From assembly GCA_030450335.1 (NCBI GenBank), contig JAKDIS010000071.1:1-13483 (forward strand): a stretch of 13,483 nt of DNA. The letters are read 5' to 3'. A program made the position numbers and the translations under genes. How positions within the stretch are numbered: position 1 is the stretch's first letter; each line of letters opens with the position of its first letter. This document shows, in pieces, positions 1 through 8,813 of the stretch. The stretch comes from Corynebacterium sp. Its GTDB lineage: Bacteria > Actinomycetota > Actinomycetes > Mycobacteriales > Mycobacteriaceae. The notes beneath the pieces were generated by a model that had not been told where the DNA came from, did not search any database, and was given only the letters and a program-made list of their open reading frames with translations.

Positions 1-22
1 CCCGGCGCCCACCCACCGCTGA

Positions 23-53
23 CCCCGGCGACTCTGTGGCCCGCGAGCCGGGG
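23..53. repeat. Inverted repeat just upstream of the jetA promoter
   Basis: CCCCGGC at 23-29 is the exact reverse complement of GCCGGGG at 47-53, separated by a 17-nt loop. It lies directly before the proposed -10 box of jetA. There is no T-tract, so it could be the terminator of a gene ending before the window, an operator, or chance in GC-rich DNA. The rest of bases 1-69 shows no recognisable gene. Confidence 0.25.
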
Positions 54-55
54 GC

Positions 56-61
56 TACACT
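56..61 (+). promoter_or_regulatory. Putative -10 box of the jetABC operon (leaderless start)
   Basis: TACACT matches the actinobacterial TAnnnT -10 pattern and ends 8 nt before the ATG at 70. Transcription would begin at or next to that ATG, giving a leaderless mRNA. No Shine-Dalgarno sequence precedes the ATG, which agrees. No convincing -35 element is visible. Confidence 0.45.
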
Positions 62-69
62 CTTCCCCG

Positions 70-1584
70 ATGGTAATCATGCGTGCAGAGGCGGCCTATC
101 AGCGGACGGCGGCGGCCTTCAGGAATCCGACGCTTGACCTGCTGCACGGCAGGTACGCGCCGTTCGTCGTCGCGGCGTTGTCGCTGATCTTCACCCCGGA
201 CCGTCCCACCGTGGCGATCTCGGACGCCCACGTGGAAGTCGGGGACGTCGTCGACGAGCTGCGTGCCGCCGGCTACGACGAGGACGACCGGGTCGACCGG
301 GGCTCCCGTGGCCTGCCGTCCGGCACCGGCCGGGAGATCTGCCGCTACTGGGTGCGCGTCGGCTGGCTCGTCCCGCAGATCGAGGACGACGTGGAGGTCT
401 ACCGGCTCTCCGCGCAGGCCGTCGGCGCCCTGGAGATCGTCGGACGCAGCGGCCTGGGACGTGCGCGGGTGTCGCGCTCGCGTGTGCGCACCCTGCTGGA
501 CGCCGTGGACCAGCTCGCCCACGCCGCCGAGACCGACCCGCAGGAACGCATCGCCACGCTGCAGGCCGAACGTGCCTCGATCGACGAGGAGATCGCACGG
601 CTCGAACGCGGCGAGATCGACCCCGTCGACGACGACCAGCTGCTCGAGGAGGCGGAGAACGTCGCACACCTGTCCCGCGAGCTGCCGGCGGACTTCGCCC
701 GGGTGGCGGAGTCGATCAACGCGATGCAGCGCGACGTGGTCGCGGACCTGCGTCAGGACGTCCGGCCCACCGGCGAGGTCCTGCGCGAGTACCTGCACCG
801 TGGCCAGCACGTCATGGAGGCCACCCCGGAGGGCCGGGCGTTCTCCGGGGCGTTGAACCTCATCGGCGACCCGGAGCACATCGACCACCTCACCGACCAG
901 CTCAGCATGCTGATGGCGTTGCCGTTCTCCCGGCACATGGGTGCCGAGCAGCGTCGGGAGCTGCTGGCGATCGCGCGGCGTGTGGAGCAGGGCGTGCAGG
1001 AGGTGCTCACGGCGCAGCGTCGGGCGTCGCACGTGATCACCGCGCAGGTGCGGACCCACGACCCGGTGCGTGACCGGGAGGTCGACGACCTGCTGCGCAC
1101 CGTGATGTCGGGGCTGCAGACGTGGATGCATCAGACCGGGGCGCAGGCGCGCCGGCATGACGAGGTCGAGCCGCTGCGCAGTTTCCCGACCGCGCACCTG
1201 GGGCATCTGCGTCAGACGCTCAACGACCTGGAGGTGCCCGGTGGTCCGGAGCCGCTGCGGTCGGACGAGTCGGACGTGGAGTTCCTCCACGCCGACACGC
1301 GCGCCTGGGGCGGGCCGTACTACCGCGAGCTGGAGGAGTACGTCGCCGGGTTGGACGGCGACAGCTTCGACCTCGCCGACGCCTTCGCCGCGGTCCCGCA
1401 GGACGCCAGACGTCCCGTCGACCTGCTGGGCCTGCTGGAGATCGCGCACCGCAACGGCATGCAGGACGGCGAGGACGTCTCCGTGGTGGAGACCGTGCGC
1501 CCCGACGGCACCGTCCGGCGCTTCGCCTTCGGCGCCGTCACAGCAAACACAGCAGTCGACACCGACCGAGGAGCTGAGCAATGA
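70..1584 (+). CDS. jetA: JetA / MksF-like kleisin subunit (DUF3375) of a Wadjet-type SMC complex
   Basis: This 504-residue protein is the expected size for DUF3375/JetA, the kleisin-like subunit (equivalent to MksF/MukF) that bridges the SMC heads in plasmid-targeting Wadjet/Mks condensins. The N-terminal ~110 residues look like a winged-helix region (the stretch around [19 protein letters not shown] is typical of the family). A short charged coiled coil covers about 150-185, followed by a helical middle and a C-terminal winged-helix-like part with a beta-hairpin near residues 465-490. The ATG at 70 is preferred because a -10-like TACACT lies 8 nt upstream; an in-frame ATG at 79 is the alternative. 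The stop overlaps the jetB start by 4 nt (ATGA), so translation is probably coupled. Family assignment rests on reading the sequence plus the neighbouring JetB and JetC. Confidence 0.85.
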   Translation: MVIMRAEAAYQRTAAAFRNPTLDLLHGRYAPFVVAALSLIFTPDRPTVAISDAHVEVGDVVDELRAAGYDEDDRVDRGSRGLPSGTGREICRYWVRVGWLVPQIEDDVEVYRLSAQAVGALEIVGRSGLGRARVSRSRVRTLLDAVDQLAHAAETDPQERIATLQAERASIDEEIARLERGEIDPVDDDQLLEEAENVAHLSRELPADFARVAESINAMQRDVVADLRQDVRPTGEVLREYLHRGQHVMEATPEGRAFSGALNLIGDPEHIDHLTDQLSMLMALPFSRHMGAEQRRELLAIARRVEQGVQEVLTAQRRASHVITAQVRTHDPVRDREVDDLLRTVMSGLQTWMHQTGAQARRHDEVEPLRSFPTAHLGHLRQTLNDLEVPGGPEPLRSDESDVEFLHADTRAWGGPYYRELEEYVAGLDGDSFDLADAFAAVPQDARRPVDLLGLLEIAHRNGMQDGEDVSVVETVRPDGTVRRFAFGAVTANTAVDTDRGAEQ

Positions 1585-2228
1585 CCGAGAACGAGCCGTT
1601 CATCGACACCGTGCCGATGGAGCAGGACCCGGACGAGTGCTTCGCCGGCGACCGCGGTGTGCTGGACCCGGAGGTGCGCCGGGTGCTGGTGCGTCTGCTG
1701 CAGCGCCGGTTCCTGCAGGCCGACCGTAACCGGGAGGACTGGAAGGTGCTGATGGACAACCAGCAGGTCATCGAGTCGCGGCTGCACGACCTGTTCGTGC
1801 GCCTGGTCGTCGACTCCGACCGCGGGGTGGCCTACAAGCAGCAGGTCCGCTCCGACGAGCTGGACGTGCCGATCCTGCTGCGCGATGAGGCCTACACCCG
1901 TGCCGAGACGCTGGTGCTGGTGTACCTGCGCACCGTCTACCAGCGCGAGTCCACCGCCGGCGAACTCGCCGCCCGGGTGGACGTCGAGGAGGTCGAGCAG
2001 ACCGTGATGACCTACTTCACGCAGGCCAACGGGGACGTCGCGCGGCGTCAGAAGCTCATCCGCAACGCCCTCGGCCGCCTGCGCCAGGAGGGTGTGATCG
2101 ACGAGGAGACCGAGGGCCGCTACCGCATCAGCCCGCTGGTGGAGATCGTGCTCAGCGCCGACCGGCTGCGTGAGCTCGACGAGTGGCTGAAGAAACAGGT
2201 TCAGGAAGACGGAGGTACGGAACTGTGA
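1581..2228 (+). CDS. jetB: JetB / MksE-like subunit (DUF4194)
   Basis: This 215-residue protein has the size and composition of DUF4194/JetB, the MukE/MksE-like winged-helix partner that binds the kleisin. Recognisable family stretches are [18 protein letters not shown] (about residues 94-111), [20 protein letters not shown] (about 154-173) and the following YRISPLVE, which form a winged helix. The ATG overlaps the jetA stop by 4 nt and is preceded by GAGGAG at 1568-1573. Its own TGA overlaps the jetC GTG start by 4 nt. The three proteins are therefore likely made in coupled amounts from one mRNA. Acidic N- and C-terminal tails look unstructured. Confidence 0.85.
   Translation: MTENEPFIDTVPMEQDPDECFAGDRGVLDPEVRRVLVRLLQRRFLQADRNREDWKVLMDNQQVIESRLHDLFVRLVVDSDRGVAYKQQVRSDELDVPILLRDEAYTRAETLVLVYLRTVYQRESTAGELAARVDVEEVEQTVMTYFTQANGDVARRQKLIRNALGRLRQEGVIDEETEGRYRISPLVEIVLSADRLRELDEWLKKQVQEDGGTEL
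2211..2215 (+). promoter_or_regulatory. Ribosome binding site that fixes the jetC start
   Basis: GGAGG lies inside the end of jetB, 9 nt before the GTG at 2225. This spacing favours GTG 2225 over the upstream GTG at 2183, which has no such site, and over the ATG at 2231 (15 nt away). Confidence 0.6.
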
Positions 2229-5200
2229 CGATGCTCGACACGTTGTTCGGTCTGGTGCCGGCTGAGTCCCGCGGGCAGCAGTGGTTGGCCGACGAGCTGC
2301 ACCTGGTCAACTGGGGCGGCTACGACGGCGCCCACCGGGTGAAGTTCTCCCCGGAGGCCACGCTGCTGTGCGGCGGGTCCGGTTCCGGCAAGTCCACGCT
2401 GATGGACGCCTACATCGCGCTGATGATGCCGCACACCACCCCGTTCAACGGTGCGTCCAACGGGGGAGTGACCGGCCGGCCGCGCGGCGAGGACCAGCGC
2501 AACATCCTGTCCTACGGGCGCGGCAAGATCGACGAGTCGCGCACCGACGACGGCACGCAGGTCACCGTGCTGCGCGGTGACGGCTGCGACACGTGGACGG
2601 CGGTGTCGATGACCTGGACCGACCACGACGGCTCCCGGTTCACCGCGGTGCGCGCCTGGTACATCCCGGCGTCCGCCCGCGTGCTGGACGACACGGTGAA
2701 GGTGCGCGGTGTGGCCGAGGGCGAGTTCGACCCGGCCGTGCTGGAGCAGGCGGCCGAGCGACGGCTGTCGGACGCCGCGGTGCGGGCCGTGGGTCTGGAG
2801 ACCATGGCCACCGACCGGGAGTTCCTGGCGCGCGTGCACTCGGTGCTGGGCATCGGTGCGGCGGGTGCGGGGGCCAAGGCGATGAGCCTGCTCGCCCGGA
2901 TCCAGGCAGGTCAGCAGATCACCACCGTCGACGAGCTGTACAAGCGCATGGTTCTCGAGGAGCCGGAGACGATGGCCACCGCCGACGCCGTGGTCGCCCA
3001 CTTCGACGAGCTGGAGAGCACCCGCACCCGGATGGTTACCGCCCAGAAGCAGGTCCGGGTGCTGCAACCCGTCCGCGGCATCCGGGCGAGGATCGAGGAG
3101 TCCGCCGAGCGGCTGCGCCTGCTCGACGAGCTCGGACGCTTCGCCGACGCGTCCTCCCTGGCGTCGTTGTGGCGCACCTCCCGTCGTCTCGACCTGCTGC
3201 ACGAGGCGGAGACCGAGGTGCGCACCCGCAAGCAGGCCGCGGACGCCGAGGTGCGCGCGCAGGTGGCGTCCGCCGAGGCGGCCGAGGCCGAGCGCGACGG
3301 CCTGGTGGACGTCCTGCGCCACTCCGGCGGCGACCGCCTGGACACCGCCGAACGCGAACTCACCCAGGTCGACCGGCGGCTGACCGCGGTGCGGCAGAAC
3401 CGGGAACGTTTCGAGGAGAACACCGCCTGCCTGGACCTCGACGTGGCCACCGGCGACGACTTCGCCGCGCTGGCCGAGCGGGCGCGCGCCGCGCTCGCCG
3501 ACCGCGACGCCAAGACGTCCTCCCGCGACGCCTACGCGGAGTCGCGCGCGCAGCTCAAGGACCTGTGCCGGCGGCTCGCCGAGGTCGAGACCGAGCACCG
3601 CTGGACGCAGCAGCGTCGCGACAACATCCCCGAGCGCCTGCACGTCGCCCGCCGGCTGCTGGCCGACGCCGCCGACCTGAGCATCGACGACCTGCCCTTC
3701 GTCGGCGAGCTGGTGGACGTGGCCACCGAGTACGAGCCCTGGCGCGAGGCGTTCAACCTGGCTCTCGGCGGCTTCGCCACCACCATGCTCATCGACGCCG
3801 ACGACCTGCCCCGCTTCCGCCGGGCCGTGGAGACCGTGCGCACCGACGTGCGGCTGCGCTACGAGGGCGTGCACACCGGCTTCGAGCAGCGCGACGGCCT
3901 GGACCCGCAGCGCCTGCCCGGACGCCTGGACTACCGCGAGACCGCCTTCACCGGCTGGCTGCAGGACCGCCTGGAACGCCAGTTCGGCTTCCACTGCGCC
4001 GACTCCGCCGACGAACTCTCCGAACGTCAGCCCGCGCTCACCATCACCGGGCAGGTCTCCCAGGGCGACCGCGGAGCCCACGGCGGGCACGGCGGACGCA
4101 ACGTGCTGGGCTTCTCCAGCCACCGGCGCCTCGGCGAACTCGAGGAGACCATCGGTGCGTTGCGCACACAGGTCCGCGAGGCGGAGGACGCCGAACGTGC
4201 CGCCGGCGCCGACCTCGACGCCCTGGACGCCCGGCACGCCGCCTACTCCCGCGTCACCGACCTGACCTGGGAGGAGATCGACGTCGCCAGCGTGGAGGCC
4301 GAACGTGCCCGCTGGTCCGGCATCATCGACGAGATCACCGACGGCAACCCCGAGATCGCCGACCTGCAGCGGCAGATCGCCGAGCTGAAGGTCACCGTCA
4401 CCCGCCTGCAGGAGTCCACCGGACGCGCCAAGGGCGAGCAGGAACGCCTGGCCGCGCAGTGGGCCGACACCGTCGACGAGGTCGACGCCGCCCAGGAGGC
4501 ACTCGACGAGGCGGAGAGCGCCGGCCGGGAACTCGACGACGCCCAGGCGTCCTACCTCAACGAACGCTTCGACCCGCCGGAGGCCGCAGACGCCGGCGCC
4601 GGTTCTGCGGCGACCGCCAAGCGTCTGGCCAGGTTCGACGCCGCGCTGGACACCGCCTCCAGGCGCCTGGAGGACGACCGGGCCGCCGCGCAGAACACCG
4701 TCGCCGAGCAACGCGAGGCGCTGCGCCGGACCATGGAGACCTTCCTCGACGCCTGGCCTAACCCCACGCTGCGCGCCGACCCCGACACCTCCCTGAAGGA
4801 CTTCGAACGCATCCTGGTCGACCTGGAGACCAGCGGGCTGCACGAACTCGAGGCCGAGTGGCGCGACAGCCTGCTCACCCTCTCCGGCAACGACCTGACC
4901 AACCTGGACTCCACGCTGGGACGCTCGCTGCGCGAGATCCGCGAGCGCATCGAACCGATCAACCGGATCATGGAGGACCTGCCGTTCTACGACGACGACC
5001 ACCGGCTGCAGATCTCCCCGCGGGAGAACCAGTCCGAGGTGCGCCGCCGCTTCCGCAAGGACCTGCGCGACGTGCGCACCCTCATCGCCGAGGCCGGCAA
5101 CGACGGCGAACGTGAGCAGGCCTACGAGCGCATGGCGCGACTGATCAACCGGATCCGACGCACCGCGCCCGACTTCGCCGACCTGGTGGACGTGCGCAAC

Positions 5201-5587
5201 CACGTGCGCGTCAGTGCGGAGAAGATCCACGCCGGGACCAAGGAGCACGCCGCCCTCTACGACCACATCGGCGAGAAGTCCGGTGGCGAGTCCCAGGAGC
5301 TCATCGCCTTCATCGTCGGTGCGGCACTGCGTTACCAGCTCGGCGACGCCGACGCGGCGCGTCCCCGCTACGCGCCGGTGTTCCTCGACGAGGCGCTGAT
5401 CAAGGCGGACGCACACTTCACCGAACGTGCCATCGGTGCCTGGCGGGGCCTCGGCTTCCAGTTGGTCATCGGCGCGCCGAACGACAAGTACAGCGCGATC
5501 GAACCGCACGTGGACGTGGAGTACGACATCCTCAAGGACACCCGCGGGCGCTCCTGGGCTAAGCCGAAGGTGGGGTTGGTGGGGTGA
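2225..5587 (+). CDS. jetC: JetC / MksB-like SMC ATPase
   Basis: This 1120-residue protein has the full SMC layout. The N-terminal ATPase half carries Walker A GSGSGKST (residues 51-58, Lys56). A first coiled coil spans about 275-480, a globular hinge-like middle about 485-630, and a returning coiled coil about 635-840. The C-terminal head carries an ABC signature KSGGESQ (1018-1024) and Walker B VFLDE with Asp1055 and the catalytic Glu1056. All ATPase residues are present, so it should be active. The length matches MksB/JetC rather than the longer MukB. In Wadjet/Mks complexes this motor dimerises, extrudes DNA loops and senses small circular DNA. The GTG start overlaps the jetB stop by 4 nt and has a well-placed GGAGG. 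No jetD-like gene follows: only 87 nt separate it from a convergent gene. Confidence 0.88.
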   Translation: MTMLDTLFGLVPAESRGQQWLADELHLVNWGGYDGAHRVKFSPEATLLCGGSGSGKSTLMDAYIALMMPHTTPFNGASNGGVTGRPRGEDQRNILSYGRGKIDESRTDDGTQVTVLRGDGCDTWTAVSMTWTDHDGSRFTAVRAWYIPASARVLDDTVKVRGVAEGEFDPAVLEQAAERRLSDAAVRAVGLETMATDREFLARVHSVLGIGAAGAGAKAMSLLARIQAGQQITTVDELYKRMVLEEPETMATADAVVAHFDELESTRTRMVTAQKQVRVLQPVRGIRARIEESAERLRLLDELGRFADASSLASLWRTSRRLDLLHEAETEVRTRKQAADAEVRAQVASAEAAEAERDGLVDVLRHSGGDRLDTAERELTQVDRRLTAVRQNRERFEENTACLDLDVATGDDFAALAERARAALADRDAKTSSRDAYAESRAQLKDLCRRLAEVETEHRWTQQRRDNIPERLHVARRLLADAADLSIDDLPFVGELVDVATEYEPWREAFNLALGGFATTMLIDADDLPRFRRAVETVRTDVRLRYEGVHTGFEQRDGLDPQRLPGRLDYRETAFTGWLQDRLERQFGFHCADSADELSERQPALTITGQVSQGDRGAHGGHGGRNVLGFSSHRRLGELEETIGALRTQVREAEDAERAAGADLDALDARHAAYSRVTDLTWEEIDVASVEAERARWSGIIDEITDGNPEIADLQRQIAELKVTVTRLQESTGRAKGEQERLAAQWADTVDEVDAAQEALDEAESAGRELDDAQASYLNERFDPPEAADAGAGSAATAKRLARFDAALDTASRRLEDDRAAAQNTVAEQREALRRTMETFLDAWPNPTLRADPDTSLKDFERILVDLETSGLHELEAEWRDSLLTLSGNDLTNLDSTLGRSLREIRERIEPINRIMEDLPFYDDDHRLQISPRENQSEVRRRFRKDLRDVRTLIAEAGNDGEREQAYERMARLINRIRRTAPDFADLVDVRNHVRVSAEKIHAGTKEHAALYDHIGEKSGGESQELIAFIVGAALRYQLGDADAARPRYAPVFLDEALIKADAHFTERAIGAWRGLGFQLVIGAPNDKYSAIEPHVDVEYDILKDTRGRSWAKPKVGLVG

Positions 5588-5674
5588 GAGGCACCCCGCG
5601 TCGCGTGCAGGATAGGGCCCTCGCGTGCCAAGGAAGGGACGACTCCGGCACGCTACCGGGGGGGGGTCGGTGGC
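5588..5674. other. Convergent intergenic region with stem-loop and G9 tract
   Basis: This gap between the jetC stop and the convergent usp stop contains GCGTGCC (5623-5629) and its exact reverse complement GGCACGC (5647-5653) around a 17-nt loop, so it could form a hairpin serving both strands. There is no U-tract. A run of nine G follows at 5658-5666. TCGCGTGC occurs twice, at 5601 and 5621. It may be a non-canonical bidirectional terminator, but that is uncertain. Confidence 0.3.
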
Positions 5675-6145
5675 CTACTGCTGCGTGGTGTTGACGATGT
5701 AGAGGTCGCAGGGCGACTCCGCGGCGACCTTGCGCGCGATGCTGCCCAGGATCCGGGAGAAGCCCTGGACGTGCTTGTTGCCCACCACGATGGTGTCAGC
5801 GTCCAGCTCATCGGCCTTCTTCAGCAGGGCCTCGGCCGGGGTACCCTCCACCGCGGCGGCGTGCACGGTGATGGAGGGGTACTTCTCGCGCAGGACGTCC
5901 GACACGGAGTCGGCGACCTCCTGCGCGGCGTGCGAGTAACTCTCCGTGAGCCGACGGTAGGCGGCCTGCGTCCCGGCGCTCGGGTTGTTCGCCCGGGCGG
6001 CCTCCAGGGTGACCGTGCCGCTGATGCTGAACGCGGAGAGCACGTGCAGCTCCGCACCGGTGCCGGCGGCCAGCTCGGCCGCCTTGTCGGCGGCGGCGAG
6101 GGCCGTCTGGCTGGAGTCGACACCGGTCACGATCGTCTTGGTCAT
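5675..6145 (-). CDS. Universal stress protein (UspA family), downstream copy
   Basis: This single-domain UspA protein has 156 residues. The N-terminal strand ends in GVDSS (Asp10), and the C-terminal nucleotide-loop region reads GNKHVQGFSRILGS (122-135). The consensus for ATP-binding members has Gly where His125 stands, so ATP binding is plausible but not certain. It is closely similar along its whole length to the upstream usp at 6224-6694 and has the same length, so the two look like a tandem duplication. The gap to that gene is 78 nt, larger than the overlaps elsewhere in the cluster, and holds a -10-like TACACT. It may therefore be read both from the transporter operon and from its own promoter. 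The ATG at 6145 is preceded by AAAGGTG. The protein is cytoplasmic and its ligand is unknown. Confidence 0.85.
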   Translation of the reverse strand: MTKTIVTGVDSSQTALAAADKAAELAAGTGAELHVLSAFSISGTVTLEAARANNPSAGTQAAYRRLTESYSHAAQEVADSVSDVLREKYPSITVHAAAVEGTPAEALLKKADELDADTIVVGNKHVQGFSRILGSIARKVAAESPCDLYIVNTTQQ

Positions 6146-6181
6146 GGTGCACCTTTCGAGGGAAGGACGGATACTTTCGTC

Positions 6182-6187
6182 AGTGTA
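6182..6187 (-). promoter_or_regulatory. Putative -10 box for the downstream usp gene
   Basis: Read on the minus strand this is TACACT, identical to the hexamer proposed for jetA. It lies 36 nt before the usp ATG, leaving room for a short leader with an AAAGG ribosome site. A GGGACA that could act as a poor -35 lies about 20 nt upstream. It would allow separate expression of the second usp. Confidence 0.3.
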
Positions 6188-6223
6188 GTCTGCGTCGGAA
6201 CAGTGCGTGTCCCGGTACGAGCC

Positions 6224-6694
6224 TCAGTGCGTGGTGTGCACGATGAACAGGTCGCACGGTGCCTCGGCGGCGACCTTGCGCGCCACACTGCCCAACACCC
6301 GGGAGAACCCCTGAACGTGCTTGTTGCCGACCACGATTGTCTCGGCGTCGAGCAGTTCGGCCTGGCGCACGAGCACCGCCGCCGGCGTGCCCTCCTGGGC
6401 TGACGCCTCGACGGTGAGCCCGGGGTGCGCCTCTCGCAGCACGTCGGCGACAGCCTCGGCCACCTGTCCGGCGGCCCGGGCCTGCCCCTCACTCAGCCGC
6501 TGGTAGGCGACCGAGGTCGACAGTCCGAGGTCCCGGGTCTTGAACGACTGCAGGGTGTCGGCCGTGCTGGTGCTGAAGGCGGAGAACACGTGGAGCTCGG
6601 CCCCGGTGCCCTCGGCGAGTTCCGCGGCGCGCATCGCCGCGTTGAGCGCGGTCTGACTGGAGTCCACGCCGGTCAGGATGATCTTCTTGCTCAT
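6224..6694 (-). CDS. Universal stress protein (UspA family) coupled to TctA
   Basis: This 156-residue single UspA domain has the N-terminal GVDSS and the C-terminal GNKHVQGFSRVLGS motif, again with His in place of the second motif Gly. The real start is the ATG at 6694; the reading frame stays open upstream inside tctA, but only the part after 6694 resembles UspA. That ATG overlaps the tctA stop (ATGA), and AGGAAGG sits 6 nt before it, so production is coupled to the permease. In TRAP transporters such as TeaABC of Halomonas a UspA protein (TeaD) encoded in the operon modulates uptake. A similar role for this protein with the TTT transporter is an inference from gene order only. Confidence 0.88.
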   Translation of the reverse strand: MSKKIILTGVDSSQTALNAAMRAAELAEGTGAELHVFSAFSTSTADTLQSFKTRDLGLSTSVAYQRLSEGQARAAGQVAEAVADVLREAHPGLTVEASAQEGTPAAVLVRQAELLDAETIVVGNKHVQGFSRVLGSVARKVAAEAPCDLFIVHTTH

Positions 6695-8319
6695 CGGGGG
6701 CCTTCCTGGGGATCGGTCGGTGAGGTGGGTGAAATGGGTGAGGCGGTGGCGGTAGCCGAGGTTGTGTCGTTCTCGGCGGCCTCTGCCTGAGCCTCTGCCT
6801 CGTCCTCGGCGCTTCCGGTGCCGCCGTCGGCCAGGCCGGCCTGCTCGATGAGCTTGGGGCGGCGCACGGCCTGCCAGATGGCGAAGGCGATGGAGGCGAT
6901 GGTCAGGATACCGAGAACCAGTGGGATGGGCTCGAGCATCCAGGTGAAGCTGCCGTTGTTGATGATCATCGCACGGCGGAAGCCGCTCTCGGCGATGGGG
7001 CCGAGGATCACGCCGATGATCAGCGGGGCCAGCGGGTAGCCGCCCTTGACCATGATGTAGCCGAGGATCGCGGCGAGGAACATCACCAGCACGTCGAAGA
7101 CGCTGGAGCGCATGGCGTAGGAGCCGACGACGGCGAGCACGATCACCGACGGCCACAGCAGGCGCGGCGGGACGGACTCGATGAGCTTCACCCAGAAGCT
7201 CGTGCCGAACCAGCCCAGGACCAGCAGCACCAGGTACACCAGTGCGAAGCCGATGAACAGGCCGTAGATCAGGTCCGGGCTGCCGGTGAACAGGGTCGGG
7301 CCGGGCTGCAGGCCGTGCACGGTCAGCGCACCGATGAGCACGGCGGAGGTCACGTCGCCCGGGATGCCCAGGGTCAGGGTGGGCACCATCGCACCGGCGG
7401 TGCCCGCGTTCTTCGACGACTCCGCGGCGGCGATGCCCCGCGGGTCGCCCTTGCCGTACTGTGACTTGTCCTTCGCCGCACGCTTGGACTCGTTGTAGGC
7501 AACGAAGGAGCTGATGTCGCCGCCGACGCCGGGGATGATGCCGATGATGAAGCCGATGGCGGAGCCCAGGAGGCTGGACGGTGCCAGTTTGCGGAACCAG
7601 GACGGTGTGGCACGGAACTTCTCCGGCTTCATCTTCAGGTTCAGCTTCGTGACCCGCTCGACCTGCAGGAAGGCCTCGGAGACGGCGAACAGGCCGATCA
7701 TCAGCGGGATGAAGGAGATACCGGAGATCAGGTCGGCGTTGCCGAAGGTCAGGCGGGGGAAGCCCTGGATGGTGTCCAGGCCGATCATGGCGATGCCCAG
7801 GCCCAGGAAACCGGCGATGAGGCCCTTGACCATGCGTCCCTCGGAGATCGAGGCGATGATCGTCAGGGCGAACAGGGCGAGCATGAAGTTCGCCGAGGAA
7901 CCGAAGCCCAGGGCGAAGTTCGCGATCACCGGGGAGAAGAACGCGAGCAGCAGCACGCCGACGAAACCGCCGATGCAGGACGCCAGCACGGAGATCTTCA
8001 GGGCCTGCACGCCCTTGCCCGCCAGGGTCATGGCGTGCCCGTCGGCGACGGACGCGGCGGAGGCTGGCGTCCCCGGCGTCCTGATCAGGATGGCGGGGAT
8101 GGAGCCGGCGTAGACGGCTCCGCCGTAGATGCCGAGCAGCAGCATCATTCCGGCCAGTGGTTCGAAGGCGAAGGTGAAAGGGAGCAGCAGCGCCACTCCG
8201 ACCGTCGCCGAGATGCCGGGTAGTGCACCGACGACCACGCCGATGAGCACACCCAGGACGAGCATGAACAGGACCTGCACGTCGGCGATGGCGCCGAAAC
8301 CTTCTATCCAGTTACTCAT
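6691..8319 (-). CDS. tctA: Tripartite tricarboxylate transporter, large permease TctA
   Basis: This 542-residue polytopic membrane protein is the large channel subunit of a TTT system, which imports a carboxylate or similar organic anion using an ion gradient. The family marks are clear: an N-terminal helix with VVGALPGISATVGVALLLPF, then GSIPAILIRTPGTPASAAS, with the mirrored second half containing GIIPGVGGDISSF and a later TLGIPGDVTSAVLIGAL. Roughly ten to twelve hydrophobic segments follow. Residues about 494-542 form a long acidic, Ala/Glu/Thr/Ser/Pro-rich tail not needed for the family fold. The ATG at 8319 overlaps the tctB stop by 4 nt and has GAGGGG upstream. The stop overlaps the next usp gene. 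The substrate cannot be read from the sequence. Confidence 0.93.
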   Translation of the reverse strand: MSNWIEGFGAIADVQVLFMLVLGVLIGVVVGALPGISATVGVALLLPFTFAFEPLAGMMLLLGIYGGAVYAGSIPAILIRTPGTPASAASVADGHAMTLAGKGVQALKISVLASCIGGFVGVLLLAFFSPVIANFALGFGSSANFMLALFALTIIASISEGRMVKGLIAGFLGLGIAMIGLDTIQGFPRLTFGNADLISGISFIPLMIGLFAVSEAFLQVERVTKLNLKMKPEKFRATPSWFRKLAPSSLLGSAIGFIIGIIPGVGGDISSFVAYNESKRAAKDKSQYGKGDPRGIAAAESSKNAGTAGAMVPTLTLGIPGDVTSAVLIGALTVHGLQPGPTLFTGSPDLIYGLFIGFALVYLVLLVLGWFGTSFWVKLIESVPPRLLWPSVIVLAVVGSYAMRSSVFDVLVMFLAAILGYIMVKGGYPLAPLIIGVILGPIAESGFRRAMIINNGSFTWMLEPIPLVLGILTIASIAFAIWQAVRRPKLIEQAGLADGGTGSAEDEAEAQAEAAENDTTSATATASPISPTSPTDPQEGPR

Positions 8320-8813
8320 GGCATGATCCCCTCGATGATGCCGTCGGGCAGGTAGACACCCAGGGCGGCGGTGAACAGGTAGTAGACGACGACGACGGCG
8401 ACGGCGACCGGCACGAGCACCAGTCGCAGCGGGCTACGGATACCCATGATCAGCAGGCCGACGACCATGAAGACCAGGGTGGAGAGCATGAAGCCCAGCG
8501 GTGTCATCGCGTAGGTGTAGGCGATGCCGGCGACCACGATGAGCACCGTGCGCAGCCGGGCGCCCTTCTCCGGCAGGAAGGTGTTCTTCTCCGCGTTGAA
8601 CAGCAGGAGCACACCGAGTCCGGCGAGGGCGAAGCCGATGAGGCGGGGGAGTGCGGCGGTGCCCGGGTCCTCCGGCTGCCCCGGTTCAGGGAAGCCGGCG
8701 GCCAGGACGAGCAGGGCGACGCCGAGCAGCAGGATGATCACCGCGATGATGCGGTCACCCAGGAGTGAGCCCTGCGCTTGTGTCTGGGGTTGTGTCTGTG
8801 TGTCGGTCATCAT
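8316..8813 (-). CDS. tctB: Tripartite tricarboxylate transporter, small membrane subunit TctB
   Basis: This 165-residue protein has a Gln/Thr-rich cytoplasmic start and then four to five hydrophobic segments (about 20-41, 57-75, 86-105, 107-125 and 129-152). That is the usual size and topology of TctB, the poorly conserved small integral membrane partner of TctA. The DPGTAALPRLIGFALAGLG stretch near residues 49-67 is typical of the family. The start is one of two adjacent ATG codons; the one at 8813 overlaps the tctC stop by 4 nt (ATGA), and GGGAG lies 5 nt upstream. Its stop overlaps the tctA start. Identity comes from family resemblance plus position between tctC and tctA. Confidence 0.9.
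   Translation of the reverse strand: MMTDTQTQPQTQAQGSLLGDRIIAVIILLLGVALLVLAAGFPEPGQPEDPGTAALPRLIGFALAGLGVLLLFNAEKNTFLPEKGARLRTVLIVVAGIAYTYAMTPLGFMLSTLVFMVVGLLIMGIRSPLRLVLVPVAVAVVVVYYLFTAALGVYLPDGIIEGIMP

Noticed and set aside
55..1581. 508-codon open frame on the minus strand opposite jetA
   Set aside because: Its product is Arg/Val/His/Asp-rich with no recognisable fold, and it covers the clear jetA coding frame.
2201..5509. 1102-codon open frame on the minus strand opposite jetC
   Set aside because: It is a mirror of jetC codon bias in GC-rich DNA: low-complexity Gly/Val/Leu/Gln-rich product with no domain, while the plus strand carries intact SMC motifs.
6695..7156. In-frame upstream extension of the tctA-coupled usp gene
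   Set aside because: The extra N-terminal residues are Arg/His-rich shadow of tctA; UspA similarity begins exactly at the ATG at 6694, which has a ribosome site.
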